A stretch of DNA of 64,000 nt from assembly GCF_010725485.1 (NCBI RefSeq), contig NZ_AP022598.1:806001-870000 (forward strand). The letters run 5' to 3'. Made by a program: the position numbers and the translations under genes. The stretch comes from Mycolicibacterium parafortuitum (GTDB lineage Bacteria > Actinomycetota > Actinomycetes > Mycobacteriales > Mycobacteriaceae). This document shows positions 16,628-25,066 of the stretch, one piece after another (positions within the stretch are counted from its first letter, which is position 1; the number at the start of each line of letters is the position of its first letter). Below the pieces are notes generated by a model. It worked only from the letters and a program-made list of their open reading frames with translations, was not told the origin of the DNA and searched no databases.

Positions 16628-18357
16628 ACGTCTTCGGGCGCTTCGGAGTAGCGGCCGGGATTGAACAGCGAGGCGACCATTCCGAGCACCATCATGATCG
16701 CCGCGGCGACGAACACCACGACCAGACCGGAGTGGAAGGGCTCGGTGATGAGATTGGGGAAGAACGTCTGCCCGGTCAGCACCTCGGCGTTGACGCCGGG
16801 TTGCTGCAGCGCGTGATACGGCTCCAGCAGTTCGGCGATCGGGTTGTAACCCAGGAACGCCGCGAACAAGCTCCCGACCGGCGGCAGGTCCGCGACCTGG
16901 CGCGCGACATCAGCCGAAACACCCTGCGCCTGAAGACCAGTGCTCAACGCTGTCGGCAACGTGTTGGCCAGACCGACGATCATCAGCGAGAAGAAGATGC
17001 CGATCGACAGCGACGAGCCCGCGTTGAAGAACGTCGCGCGCACCCCGGACGCGGCGCCCCGCTCCGACGCCGGCACACTCGACATGATCGCCGCGGTGTT
17101 CGGCGCGGTGAAGATGCCGCCTCCGACGCCGTTCAGAAAGATCAGCAGCGCGAAGATCCAGTAGTCGAAGTCCACCGGGATCAACACGAGCGCGATGAAC
17201 GACGCGGCCATCAACGCCATCCCGCCCACCGTCAGCGGCCGCGCGCCGTAGCGGTCCGACAGCCAGCCGGCGACCGGCCCGGCGAGCAGGAAGCCTATCG
17301 TGATCGGCAGCATGTAGATCGCCGACCACAGCGGCGTCGCCTCGAAGTCGTAGCCGCGCAGCGGAAGCCAGATCCCCTGCAGCCAGATGATCAGCATGAA
17401 CTGCAGGCCACCGCGTCCCATCGACGACATCAGCCCCGCGAAGTTGCCCATACCGAACGCCGTCGACCGGAACAACCGCATGTTCACCATCGGTTGCGCG
17501 ACACGCAGTTCGACGACACAGAACACCACCAGCAACGCGAACCCGGCGGCGATCGCACCGACCACCCACGGATTGGTCCAGCCGGTGGTCGACTCCCGGT
17601 AGGGCTGGATGCCGTAGGTGATCCCGATCAGCAGGACGGTCAAACCGATCCCGAAGGTCAGCGTGCCCGCCCAGTCCAGCCTGCCCGGCGTGCGCACCCC
17701 GATCTCGCGCAGCGAGCGCATGCTCCAGATGGTGCCCGCCAGCCCGATCGGCACCCCGACCCAGAAGATCGCCTGCCAGTGCCATTCCGACAGCACGCCG
17801 CCGATCAGCAACCCGAGGAACGAACCAGCCACCGCCGCAACCATGTTGACGCCCAGAGCCATTCCGCGCTGGTTCGCGGGGAACGCGTCGGTCAGGATCG
17901 CCGACGACGACGCCATCAGCATCGCGCCACCGAAGCCCTGCACGACCCGCCACGCGATCAACCAGATCGCGCCGCCGTCGAGATGAAACGGGTCGAACGA
18001 CAGCGCGATCGCCGCCACGGTGAACACCGCGAAGCCGATGTTGTAGATGCGGACCCGGCCGAACATGTCCCCGAGACGGCCGAACGGCACCACCAGCACC
18101 GCCGTCACCACCAGGTACCCCATCAGCATCCACAGCAGGTAGCTGATGTTCGACGCCGACAGCGGATTGAGGCCGATACCGCGGAAGATGGCGGGCAACG
18201 AGATCAACACGATCGACGCGTTCACCGTCGCAAGCAGCGTTCCCAGCGTCGTATTCGACAGGACGATCCACTTGTAGTGCGGGTGGTCGGCATCGAAACG
18301 GCGCCGTGCCGTGGCTTTGGCACCGGCGGCCTTCGTGCCGGTCCGGGTTTCCGTCAT
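16624..18357 (-). CDS. MFS multidrug exporter, EmrB/DHA2 type
   Basis: 577 residues with about 14 predicted transmembrane helices, a drug:H+ antiporter-2 topology. Motifs include VVPFGRLGDMFGRVRIYNIG (MFS motif A) and GFGGAMLMASSSAILTDAFP after helix 4. The long loop between helices 13 and 14 is typical of EmrB. It probably exports hydrophobic compounds and resembles the mycobacterial EmrB-like Rv0783c. The ATG at 18357 is chosen because GAGGTGA lies just upstream; an ATG at 18375 is also possible. The AT-rich upstream region should carry the promoter, divergent from the thiD riboswitch. Confidence 0.88.
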   Translation of the reverse strand: MTETRTGTKAAGAKATARRRFDADHPHYKWIVLSNTTLGTLLATVNASIVLISLPAIFRGIGLNPLSASNISYLLWMLMGYLVVTAVLVVPFGRLGDMFGRVRIYNIGFAVFTVAAIALSFDPFHLDGGAIWLIAWRVVQGFGGAMLMASSSAILTDAFPANQRGMALGVNMVAAVAGSFLGLLIGGVLSEWHWQAIFWVGVPIGLAGTIWSMRSLREIGVRTPGRLDWAGTLTFGIGLTVLLIGITYGIQPYRESTTGWTNPWVVGAIAAGFALLVVFCVVELRVAQPMVNMRLFRSTAFGMGNFAGLMSSMGRGGLQFMLIIWLQGIWLPLRGYDFEATPLWSAIYMLPITIGFLLAGPVAGWLSDRYGARPLTVGGMALMAASFIALVLIPVDFDYWIFALLIFLNGVGGGIFTAPNTAAIMSSVPASERGAASGVRATFFNAGSSLSIGIFFSLMIVGLANTLPTALSTGLQAQGVSADVARQVADLPPVGSLFAAFLGYNPIAELLEPYHALQQPGVNAEVLTGQTFFPNLITEPFHSGLVVVFVAAAIMMVLGMVASLFNPGRYSEAPEDV

Positions 18358-18459
18358 CGCATTCACCTCACCCATAGAAAAACATATATTAGCTATGCAA
18401 ATCATTGGGTCGCAATTCGGGATTTCGCGGGCTCCGGCGCTGCGCTAGCGTGGCTACCC

Positions 18460-18552
18460 GACCACACGGGAGCGCGTGCCGAGCGCGCTGAGAGGACGGG
18501 TAGGCCCGTCGACCGTACGAACCTGACCGGGTAATGCCGGCGTAGGGAGAAC
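18460..18552 (+). promoter_or_regulatory. TPP riboswitch (THI element) upstream of thiD
   Basis: The conserved blocks are present in order: ACACGGGAG, GCGCTGAGAGGACGG, a variable P3 arm with GGGTAGGCCCGT, ACCTGACCGGGTAATGCCGG and CGTAGGGAGA. The last block doubles as the thiD ribosome-binding site, 5-11 nt before the ATG. Binding of thiamine pyrophosphate would hide it, which implies control of translation initiation. A TAGCGT -10 candidate lies at 18446-18451. In M. tuberculosis the equivalent element precedes thiC; here thiD follows directly. Confidence 0.95.
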
Positions 18553-18557
18553 GAGAG

Positions 18558-19403
18558 ATGACCGAAGGCATGTATCTGCCGTTGAGCCTGACCGGCCAGA
18601 CCCCGCTGCGGGTGCTGACCATCGCCGGATCCGACTCCGGCGGCGGCGCGGGGATCCAGGCCGACATGCGCACCTTCGCGCTGCTCGGTATCCACAGCCT
18701 CGTCGCGGTCACCGCCGTCACCGTGCAGAACTCCATGGGCGTCAAGGGCTTTCACGAGATGCCGGTCGACGTCGTCGGGGGCCAGATCGAGGCCGTCGCC
18801 TCCGACATCGGCATCCACGCCGCCAAGACCGGCATGCTCGCGTCCTCGGCAATCATCGAGACCATCGCCGACGTCTGGGTCGGCCAGGGCCTCGACGGCG
18901 CGGTGCCGCTGATCGTGGACCCGGTGTGCGCGTCCATGCACGGCGACCCGCTGCTGCACCCCGATGCGCTCGCGGCGCTGAAGGAGAAGCTGTTCCCGCT
19001 GGCCACCCTCGTCACCCCCAACCTCGACGAGGTCAAGTTGCTCGTCGGTATCGACGTCGTGGACGAGGAATCCCAGCGCGAGGCCGCCCGCGCGCTGCAC
19101 GCGCTCGGCCCGAAATGGTCGCTGGTCAAGGGCGGACACCTGCGCAGGTCGGCGCAGAGCCCCGATCTGCTGTTCGACGGCACCGAGTTCCACCGGTTCG
19201 ACACCACCCGCATCGACACCGTCCACGACCACGGCGCCGGTGACACCCTGGCCGCCGCGACCGCGAGCGCACTCGCGCACGGCTACTCGATGCCCGATGC
19301 TGTCGGCTTCGCCAAACGCTGGGTCACCGAATGCCTGCGCGCCGCCTATCCGCTGGGTCAGGGGCACGGGCCGGTGTCGGCGATGTTCCGGTTGCCGTCA
19401 TGA
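18558..19403 (+). CDS. thiD: Hydroxymethylpyrimidine/phosphomethylpyrimidine kinase
   Basis: 281 residues of the ribokinase-like fold. VLTIAGSDSGGGAGIQADMR at the N-terminus binds HMP, VTAVTVQNSMGV follows, and DHGAGDTLAAA near residue 225 is the anion-hole/catalytic region. It phosphorylates HMP and HMP-P to HMP-PP, the pyrimidine half of thiamine. It is preceded by the TPP riboswitch and coupled by ATGA to the downstream hydrolase. No thiC is next to it in this window, so the HMP source gene must lie elsewhere. Syntenic with Rv0422c. Confidence 0.95.
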   Translation: MTEGMYLPLSLTGQTPLRVLTIAGSDSGGGAGIQADMRTFALLGIHSLVAVTAVTVQNSMGVKGFHEMPVDVVGGQIEAVASDIGIHAAKTGMLASSAIIETIADVWVGQGLDGAVPLIVDPVCASMHGDPLLHPDALAALKEKLFPLATLVTPNLDEVKLLVGIDVVDEESQREAARALHALGPKWSLVKGGHLRRSAQSPDLLFDGTEFHRFDTTRIDTVHDHGAGDTLAAATASALAHGYSMPDAVGFAKRWVTECLRAAYPLGQGHGPVSAMFRLPS

Positions 19404-20023
19404 CCCTCCCGGAGATTCCCGAGATCGCGGGCGTCCTGCACCACCCCGACGCGGCCCCGCGCGGTGTCGTCGCGCTGACCCACGGCGCCGGCGGCAGCCG
19501 CGAATCCCCGATGCTGGTCGCGCTGTGCGACGAATGGGCCCGCCGCGGCTGGCTCGCCGTGCGCTACAACCTGCCCTACCGCAGGCGCAAGCCGAAGGGT
19601 CCGCCGTCGAACTCCGCGGCGACGGACATGGCCGGCATCGTCGAGGCGGTCAGCACGGTGCGCGACCTCGTCGACGGACCCGTCATCGCCGGCGGCCACT
19701 CCTACGGGGGACGGCTGACGTCGATGGCCGTCGCCGACGGGCTCGAGCTCGACGTACTGACGCTGTTCTCCTATCCGCTGCACCCACCCGGCAAGCCGGA
19801 ACGCGCCCGCACCGAACACCTGCCCCGGATCACGGTGCCGACGGTGTTCACCCATGGCACCGCGGACCCGTTCGGCACGCCCGAGGAGATCCGGGCCGCG
19901 GTCGCGCTGGTCGGCGCGCCCACCGAAATCGTCGAGGTGACCGGTGCACGGCACGACCTCGCATCCAAGAAGCTCGATGTGCCCGCGCTCGCCGTCGAGG
20001 CAGCACTCCGCCGTCTCGGCTGA
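19400..20023 (+). CDS. Alpha/beta-hydrolase (dienelactone hydrolase-like, Rv0421c type)
   Basis: 207 residues. ALTHGAGGSRESPMLVALCD forms the oxyanion region, GGHSYGGRLTSM holds the nucleophile Ser in a G-x-S-x-G-type elbow, FTHGTADPFGTPEE the acidic residue, and GARHDLASKK the histidine. Its start is in the thiD stop (ATGA), so it depends on the same riboswitch-controlled transcript. M. tuberculosis keeps this pair as Rv0422c-Rv0421c. The substrate is unknown, and the link with thiamine may be only transcriptional. Confidence 0.88.
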   Translation: MTLPEIPEIAGVLHHPDAAPRGVVALTHGAGGSRESPMLVALCDEWARRGWLAVRYNLPYRRRKPKGPPSNSAATDMAGIVEAVSTVRDLVDGPVIAGGHSYGGRLTSMAVADGLELDVLTLFSYPLHPPGKPERARTEHLPRITVPTVFTHGTADPFGTPEEIRAAVALVGAPTEIVEVTGARHDLASKKLDVPALAVEAALRRLG

Positions 20024-20037
20024 GCTACTGTCGCAAC

Positions 20038-20769
20038 GTGACCGTACCGCCACCGCCGGGGCCGCCTGGGCCGCCTGAGCCGCCTTACGGGCAGCCCCAG
20101 TGGGGGCAGCCTCAGTACGGTCAGCCCGGCCCCGGTCAACCCGCATATGGCCACCCCTATCCGCCGCCGCCACCGCTGCCCTACCCCGACGATCCTGGGC
20201 AGCATCCCTACACCCCGGCGCGGCGGACCAACTGGTGGGCCGTCGTCGGGCTGATCTTCGGCGCCATCGGCGGGGTCGTGGTGGGTTTCGTCTGCGGCGT
20301 CGTCGGCCTGATCAAGGCGAAGGAGTACGGCAGCGGCCGCAACATGGCGCTCGGAGCGATCGTGCTGTCGGCGCTGTGGACGGTCGGGTTGCTGATCTTC
20401 GTGGTCGCTGTCGTCAACAGCGACCGGGTCACCGCGACCGACGTCGAGGTCGGCGACTGCCTCGCCGAGATCCCCGACGGCGAACGCGTGCTGACGGTCA
20501 AGACGATCAGCTGCGATGAGCCGCACGCCGGCGAGGTGTTCGCCGTGCTGACCATGCCGGGCGGCGACTTCCCCGGCCAGGAGGTGGTCGAGGCCTACCA
20601 CGAGCGGTGCAGCCCGGAGCTGGTGTCGTACTCGCCGCAGTCGATGTTCGACGACTCCGTGCAGCTCTACGTGCTCTACCCGACGAGGGAGACCTGGGAC
20701 AACGGCGATCGCGCCGTGACCTGCATCGCCACCCTGGATCCGCCGCGCACCGGCTCGATCCGGGGCTGA
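20038..20769 (+). CDS. DUF4190 membrane protein with septum-formation-type domain
   Basis: 243 residues from a GTG 14 nt after the hydrolase. The first 60 residues are Pro/Gly/Tyr/Gln-rich (GQPQWGQPQYGQPGPG repeats), then two helices at about 67-95 and 105-130 form the DUF4190 region. An extracytoplasmic domain begins ATDVEVGDCLAEIPDGERVL, with paired cysteines (GDC, ISCDEPHAGEVF, ERCSPE, VTCIA) as in Septum_form proteins. Probably a cell-envelope or division-associated protein. The proline-rich tail may bind partners in the cytoplasm. Function is inferred from domains only. Confidence 0.82.
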   Translation: MTVPPPPGPPGPPEPPYGQPQWGQPQYGQPGPGQPAYGHPYPPPPPLPYPDDPGQHPYTPARRTNWWAVVGLIFGAIGGVVVGFVCGVVGLIKAKEYGSGRNMALGAIVLSALWTVGLLIFVVAVVNSDRVTATDVEVGDCLAEIPDGERVLTVKTISCDEPHAGEVFAVLTMPGGDFPGQEVVEAYHERCSPELVSYSPQSMFDDSVQLYVLYPTRETWDNGDRAVTCIATLDPPRTGSIRG

Positions 20770-20790
20770 CCTCGCGATTCCGGCAACTAC

Positions 20791-20807
20791 CGGTACCTCG
20801 GGTACCG
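20791..20807. promoter_or_regulatory. Inverted-repeat operator before the monooxygenase
   Basis: CGGTACC-TCG-GGTACCG is a perfect 7-3-7 inverted repeat ending 7 nt before the monooxygenase ATG. Its position would block either a leaderless promoter or initiation, as TetR-family repressors do at mycobacterial monooxygenase genes. The matching regulator is not identified; the nearby double-TetR gene has a different palindrome at its own promoter. Confidence 0.5.
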
Positions 20808-20814
20808 TTTGCGC

Positions 20815-22305
20815 ATGACTTCGGAGCGGTTCGACGCGGTCATCGTGGGTGCAGGATTCGCGGGAATCGGCGCGGCGATCCAATTCAAGCGGATGGGGAT
20901 CGACGACTTCGTCATCCTGGACCGCGAGGACGATCTCGGTGGCACGTGGCACGTCAACCACTACCCCGGGCTGGCGGTCGACGTGCCGACCACCACCTAC
21001 TCGTACTTCTTCGAGCCCAACCCGAACTGGTCGCGGCTGTTCGCCACCGGAGACGAGATCAAGCAGTATTGCGATGACGTCGCCGACAAGTACGGCGTGC
21101 GCCGCCACATCCGCTTCGGCGTGACCGTCGAGGGCGCGCGCTGGGACGACGAAGCCAAGCTGTGGCAGGTCGGCCTCGCCGACGGCACAACGCTGTCGGC
21201 CCGGTACCTGGTGACCGCCACCGGGTTCCTGTCCCAGCCGCGGATGCCCGAGATCCCGGGCATCACCGAGTTCGCGGGCCGGGTCATCCACACCACCGCC
21301 TGGGACGACTCCTACGACCCCGCCGGCGAGCGGATCGCCGTCATCGGCACCGGCGCGACCGCGGTGCAGCTGATCCCCGAATTGGCCAAGACGGCGGGTG
21401 AGCTCACGGTCTACCAGCGCACCCCGATCTGGGTCGCGCCCAAGCTCGACTTCCGCATCTCCGAGCGCACCAAGCGACTGTTCGCCCGGATGCCGTGGAC
21501 TCAGCGCGTCATCCGTGCGATCACCGACAACATCTACGAGACGATGATCAACGTCGGCGTGGTGCACTACCGCGTCCCGTTCTTCCGCCGGCTGAACATC
21601 TCCGCGATGGACCTGTGCAAGATCAACCAGTTCATCCAGGTCCGCGACAAGGACCTGCGCCGCCGCCTGACACCGGACTACGACATCGGCTGCAAGCGAC
21701 CGACGTTCTCCAACAGCTACTTCCGCACGTTCACCAAACCGCACGTGCACCTACAGAGCGACGGCATCGACCACGTCACCTCCGACGGCATCGTCAACGC
21801 CGACGGCACCAAGACCGTGATCGACACCCTGGTGCTGGCCACCGGTTTCGACCTGTGGGAGGCCAACTTCCCAGCCATCGAGGTGATCGGACGCGACGGC
21901 CGTAACCTCGGAAAGTGGTGGCGGGAGAACAGGTTCCAGGCATACCAGGGTGTGTCGATGCCCTGCTTCCCGAACTATCTGAGCCTGGCCAGCCCGTATG
22001 CGTTCCTGGGGTTGAACTTCTTCAACACCATGGAGTACCAGATGCGGCTGATGGACCGGCTTTTCGGTGAGCTCCGGCACCGCGGCGCCACCACGTTCGA
22101 GGTCACCGAGCAGGCCAACACCGCCTACCTCGACCGGATGACCGAACTCCTCGGCGACTCACTCTGGACCCTCGGCAACTGCGCGTCCTCGCGGTCCTAC
22201 TACTTCAACCCGCACGGCGAACCGAGCCTGCTGCGGCCGATGTCGACGCAGGACGCCATCACCGAAGCATCGACTTTCCCGCTCAGCGACTACTCCTTCG
22301 TCTAA
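20815..22305 (+). CDS. FAD/NADPH flavin-containing monooxygenase (Baeyer-Villiger type)
   Basis: 496 residues. The first Rossmann motif is VGAGFAGIGAAIQFKRMG, followed by DDLGGTWHVNHYPGLAVDVP and the monooxygenase fingerprint-like FAGRVIHTTAWDD near residue 165. The second nucleotide site is VIGTGATAVQLIPELA. ATGFDLWEANFP matches the conserved ATG(F/Y) motif. These enzymes insert one oxygen into ketones or oxidise soft N/S atoms, and mycobacteria have many (EthA, MymA, Rv0892). The length is close to that of Rv0892. The natural substrate is unknown. ATG at 20815 is preferred over a TTG two codons upstream. Confidence 0.9.
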   Translation: MTSERFDAVIVGAGFAGIGAAIQFKRMGIDDFVILDREDDLGGTWHVNHYPGLAVDVPTTTYSYFFEPNPNWSRLFATGDEIKQYCDDVADKYGVRRHIRFGVTVEGARWDDEAKLWQVGLADGTTLSARYLVTATGFLSQPRMPEIPGITEFAGRVIHTTAWDDSYDPAGERIAVIGTGATAVQLIPELAKTAGELTVYQRTPIWVAPKLDFRISERTKRLFARMPWTQRVIRAITDNIYETMINVGVVHYRVPFFRRLNISAMDLCKINQFIQVRDKDLRRRLTPDYDIGCKRPTFSNSYFRTFTKPHVHLQSDGIDHVTSDGIVNADGTKTVIDTLVLATGFDLWEANFPAIEVIGRDGRNLGKWWRENRFQAYQGVSMPCFPNYLSLASPYAFLGLNFFNTMEYQMRLMDRLFGELRHRGATTFEVTEQANTAYLDRMTELLGDSLWTLGNCASSRSYYFNPHGEPSLLRPMSTQDAITEASTFPLSDYSFV

Positions 22306-22314
22306 GATCCGCCT

Positions 22315-22581
22315 GTGCCCAAAGAGAATTCACGTGCAGCCACCGTCGCAGGCCTGGCCCTCGCCGGAACCGGCCTGTCCCACTTCGTCGCTCCCCAGAT
22401 CTACGACGATCTGACCAAGTCGGCGTTCCCGACCAACACCCGGCAGCACGTGTACATCGACGGCGCCATCGAGACCGCGGTCGGCCTCGGCATCGCGTCG
22501 CCGAAGACCCGCAAGTGGGCGCTGATCGGCTTGGCCGCGTACGGGGTCTACATGCTGGGCAACGTCGCCCGTAACCGGTAG
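22315..22581 (+). CDS. Small membrane protein
   Basis: 88 residues from a GTG 9 nt after the monooxygenase stop, likely cotranscribed with it. One helix at about 9-28 (VAGLALAGTGLSHFVAP) and one at about 66-84, separated by an amphipathic part with HVYIDGAIETAVGLGIAS. It resembles small DoxX-like or unknown mycobacterial membrane proteins; no function can be assigned. Its last 34 nt overlap the 3' end of the convergent TetR gene. Confidence 0.75.
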   Translation: MPKENSRAATVAGLALAGTGLSHFVAPQIYDDLTKSAFPTNTRQHVYIDGAIETAVGLGIASPKTRKWALIGLAAYGVYMLGNVARNR

Positions 22582-23774
22582 CCGCCGAGCAACACCGCAT
22601 CCATCAGGCGCTGCACGATCTGGCGGGCCTCGTCGGTTCGCGAGTCGCCGACGAGTCGTCCGAGATCGATCACCAGCGACGACGCGGCGTACACCGCGAA
22701 GCGCCCCTCGGCCGGCGTCCACTCCGGGCGAACCGCGACCACGAGTTCGACCCATGATTCGAGCGTGGCGCGTTGCAGGCCCCTGATGATCCGCTGGTCG
22801 GCGGGCGTCATGTTGAGCCGTTCGCTGTAGTAGACCCGTTCGAGCTCGGGCTGATCGAAAGCGCGGGCGATGTAGGCGTCGGTCACCGCGGCCAACGCGT
22901 CCGCGGGGTCAGGAACCGACGCGATGATCGCCGCGAGGGCGGCCGACATCCGGTCGGACGCGCGACGGAAGATCGCGGCCAGGATGTCGCTCTTGCCCGA
23001 GAAGTACTTGTAGATCCCGGATGCCGGAATCCCGACCGCCGACGCGATCTGCTCCATGCTGGTGTCGCGGTAGCCGTTGTGCGCGAACAGACGGATCGAT
23101 TCGGTCAGCAGCGCTTCGTATTTCGACGTCTCGACGGTGAGGCGGACCGGGTCCTGCGGCACCGGTGCGTCCGCCACATCCGTGGGTAGCTCGACGGCGA
23201 CGACGGCCCGGCAGATCTGCTGCATCACCCGATGCACCTGTGCGGCGGGGAGTTTGGCCCGGTGATCGACGATGCTGCCGACCACCGACAGCACAGCGGT
23301 CGTCAGCGTGACCAGTTGCGGGTGGGTCAGTTCGGGCCGCAGCATCGACAGCGGGCCGCGGATGCGGCGGTGCACGGTGCGCGCCTGATCGAGCAGCGCC
23401 TCGTGATCGTCGCCACGCAGGTACCTGCCTTCCCATCGGTACAGCCCACCGGAACTGCGGTTCGCCAGCGCGATGTCGGTCAGCGCCGCGACCAGCCCGT
23501 CGAGGACGGTCTGCGGATCGTCGCCGGCGATGTCGGCGGTGCCCTCGACCAGTTGCCGGCCCAGGTTGAGCACCGCACCGCGGAACAGTTCGTACTTGCC
23601 CGCGTAATGGCGGTAGAGGGCGGGCGCGGAGATGCCCACCCGCGACGCGATCAGCTCCATGCTCACGCCGTTGTAGCCCAGCTCGCTGAACGCCTCGGCC
23701 GACGCACGCGCAATCTGCGCTTTCCGGTCCTTAGGCCGACGTCTGATGCCGATCTCGTCGGCGGATCGCCTCAC
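22548..23774 (-). CDS. TetR-family regulator with two DNA-binding domains
   Basis: About 408 residues containing two complete TetR N-terminal helix-turn-helix modules. One is at about 18-64 (ELIASRVGISAPALYRHYAG) and a second at about 215-262 (MEQIASAVGIPASGIYKYFS), each with its own ligand-domain-like helical region after it. Most TetR proteins have one module and about 200 residues. Two GTG codons (23780, 23774) can serve as start, the first abutting a 12-bp palindrome. It is divergent from the APC permease with only about 20 bp between the starts, so it probably represses the permease genes and itself. Confidence 0.85.
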   Translation of the reverse strand: MRRSADEIGIRRRPKDRKAQIARASAEAFSELGYNGVSMELIASRVGISAPALYRHYAGKYELFRGAVLNLGRQLVEGTADIAGDDPQTVLDGLVAALTDIALANRSSGGLYRWEGRYLRGDDHEALLDQARTVHRRIRGPLSMLRPELTHPQLVTLTTAVLSVVGSIVDHRAKLPAAQVHRVMQQICRAVVAVELPTDVADAPVPQDPVRLTVETSKYEALLTESIRLFAHNGYRDTSMEQIASAVGIPASGIYKYFSGKSDILAAIFRRASDRMSAALAAIIASVPDPADALAAVTDAYIARAFDQPELERVYYSERLNMTPADQRIIRGLQRATLESWVELVVAVRPEWTPAEGRFAVYAASSLVIDLGRLVGDSRTDEARQIVQRLMDAVLLGGYRLRATLPSM

Positions 23775-23779
23775 CTGCA

Positions 23780-23791
23780 CACGATATCGTG
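23780..23791. promoter_or_regulatory. 12-bp palindrome between divergent tetR and permease starts
   Basis: CACGATATCGTG is perfectly symmetric and occupies most of the gap between the two GTG start codons. A repressor bound here would cover the start of both transcripts, which must be leaderless or driven from promoters inside the opposite gene. It is the best candidate operator for the double-TetR protein. Confidence 0.55.
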
Positions 23792-23796
23792 GGCCC

Positions 23797-25059
23797 GTGA
23801 CCGCGGCCGACGAGCCGGTACTGCACCGAAGACTGGGCATGTTCGACACCGTCACCCTCGGCCTCGGGTCGATGGTCGGGGCGGGGATCTTCGTCGCGCT
23901 CGCCCCCGCCGCGGCGGCCGCGGGCAGCGGCCTGCTGATCGCGCTGGGCCTGGCCGCGGTGGTCGCGGTGTGCAATGCGATGTCCTCGGCCCGGCTGGCG
24001 GCGCGCTATCCGCAGTCCGGCGGCACCTATGTGTACGGCCGCGAACGCCTCGGGCCGTTCTGGGGGCACACCGCGGGCTGGAGCTTCGTCGTCGGCAAGA
24101 CCGCGTCGTGTGCGGCGATGGCGCTGACTATCGGTTACTACGTGTGGCCGGACCACGCCCATGCGGTGGCCGTCGGGTGCGTCGTCGCGCTGACCGCCGT
24201 GAGCTGTGCCGGCGTGCAGCGCTCGGCGACGCTGACCCGGGTCATCGTCGCGGTGGTGCTGGGCGTGCTCGCGACGGTGGTGGTGCTGATCCTCGGATTC
24301 GGCGGCGCCGACGCGTCGCGGCTGGCGCTCGGCGCGGACGTCACCGCGTACGGCGTGCTGCAGGCCGCCGGGCTGCTGTTCTTCGCGTTCGCCGGCTACG
24401 CGCGGATCGCGACGCTGGGTGAGGAGGTGCGCGACCCGGCGCGCACGATCCCGCGGGCGGTCGCGCTGGCACTGGCGATCGCGCTGGCGGTGTACGCGGT
24501 GGTCGCGGTGGCGGTGCTGGCCCAGCTCGGCGCCTCGGGGCTGGCGTCGTCGCGGGCCCCGCTCTCGGATGCGGTGCGCGCCGCCGGGTTCCCCGCGGTC
24601 ACGCCGGTGGTCGCCGCCGCGGCGGCACTGGCCGCGCTGGGCGCCCTGCTGGCGCTGCTGCTGGGGGTGTCGCGGACGACGCTGGCGATGGCCCGCGACC
24701 GCCATCTTCCGCACGTCCTTGCCGGCGTCCATCCGCGGCACGGGACACCGCAGCGGGCAGAGCTGACCGTCGGCGTCGTGGTCGCGGTCGTGGCGGCCGT
24801 CGCGGATGTCCGCGGCGCGATCGGGTTCTCGTCGTTCGGGGTGCTGCTGTACTACGCGGTCGCGAACGCGTCGGCCTGGACGTTGACCGCCACGTTCGGC
24901 GCGCGGCTGGTGCCCGCCGTCGGCCTTGCCGGTTGCCTGGTGCTCGCGTTCACCCTGCCGCCGGTGGCGGTGGCCGCCGGGGCGGTGGTGGTGGTGCTCG
25001 GCATGCTCGCCTACGCGGTGCGCGGGTGGACTGGCGGCGCCGCGCGCCGTGGTGTGTAG
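23797..25059 (+). CDS. APC-superfamily amino-acid permease
   Basis: 420 residues with about 12 helices. RLGMFDTVTLGLGSMVGAG at about 11-29 is the conserved APC first-helix motif with unwound glycines. FAGYARIATLGEEVRDPART at about 200-219 is the family motif after helix 6. It is a plasma-membrane importer or exchanger for amino acids or amines; the specificity is not readable. It begins at a GTG next to the tetR palindrome and is followed 7 nt later by a nucleobase permease, so the two are likely cotranscribed. Confidence 0.9.
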   Translation: MTAADEPVLHRRLGMFDTVTLGLGSMVGAGIFVALAPAAAAAGSGLLIALGLAAVVAVCNAMSSARLAARYPQSGGTYVYGRERLGPFWGHTAGWSFVVGKTASCAAMALTIGYYVWPDHAHAVAVGCVVALTAVSCAGVQRSATLTRVIVAVVLGVLATVVVLILGFGGADASRLALGADVTAYGVLQAAGLLFFAFAGYARIATLGEEVRDPARTIPRAVALALAIALAVYAVVAVAVLAQLGASGLASSRAPLSDAVRAAGFPAVTPVVAAAAALAALGALLALLLGVSRTTLAMARDRHLPHVLAGVHPRHGTPQRAELTVGVVVAVVAAVADVRGAIGFSSFGVLLYYAVANASAWTLTATFGARLVPAVGLAGCLVLAFTLPPVAVAAGAVVVVLGMLAYAVRGWTGGAARRGV

Positions 25060-25066
25060 TTCTCCC

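Noticed and set aside
18355..18460. CATA/TATG half-sites in the AT-rich region before the exporter as a MarR-type operator
   Set aside because: The symmetry is only four bases per arm in a very AT-rich patch and could be chance.
16375..18534. 719-codon open frame on the plus strand opposite the EmrB-type exporter
   Set aside because: Arg/Asp/Gln-rich shadow of a GC-biased membrane protein gene; no start context and no recognisable domain.
20041..20230. Short repeated units in the proline/glycine-rich stretch considered as a CRISPR-like or satellite array
   Set aside because: The repeats encode the GQPQ-type linker of the DUF4190 protein in frame; there are no regular spacers.
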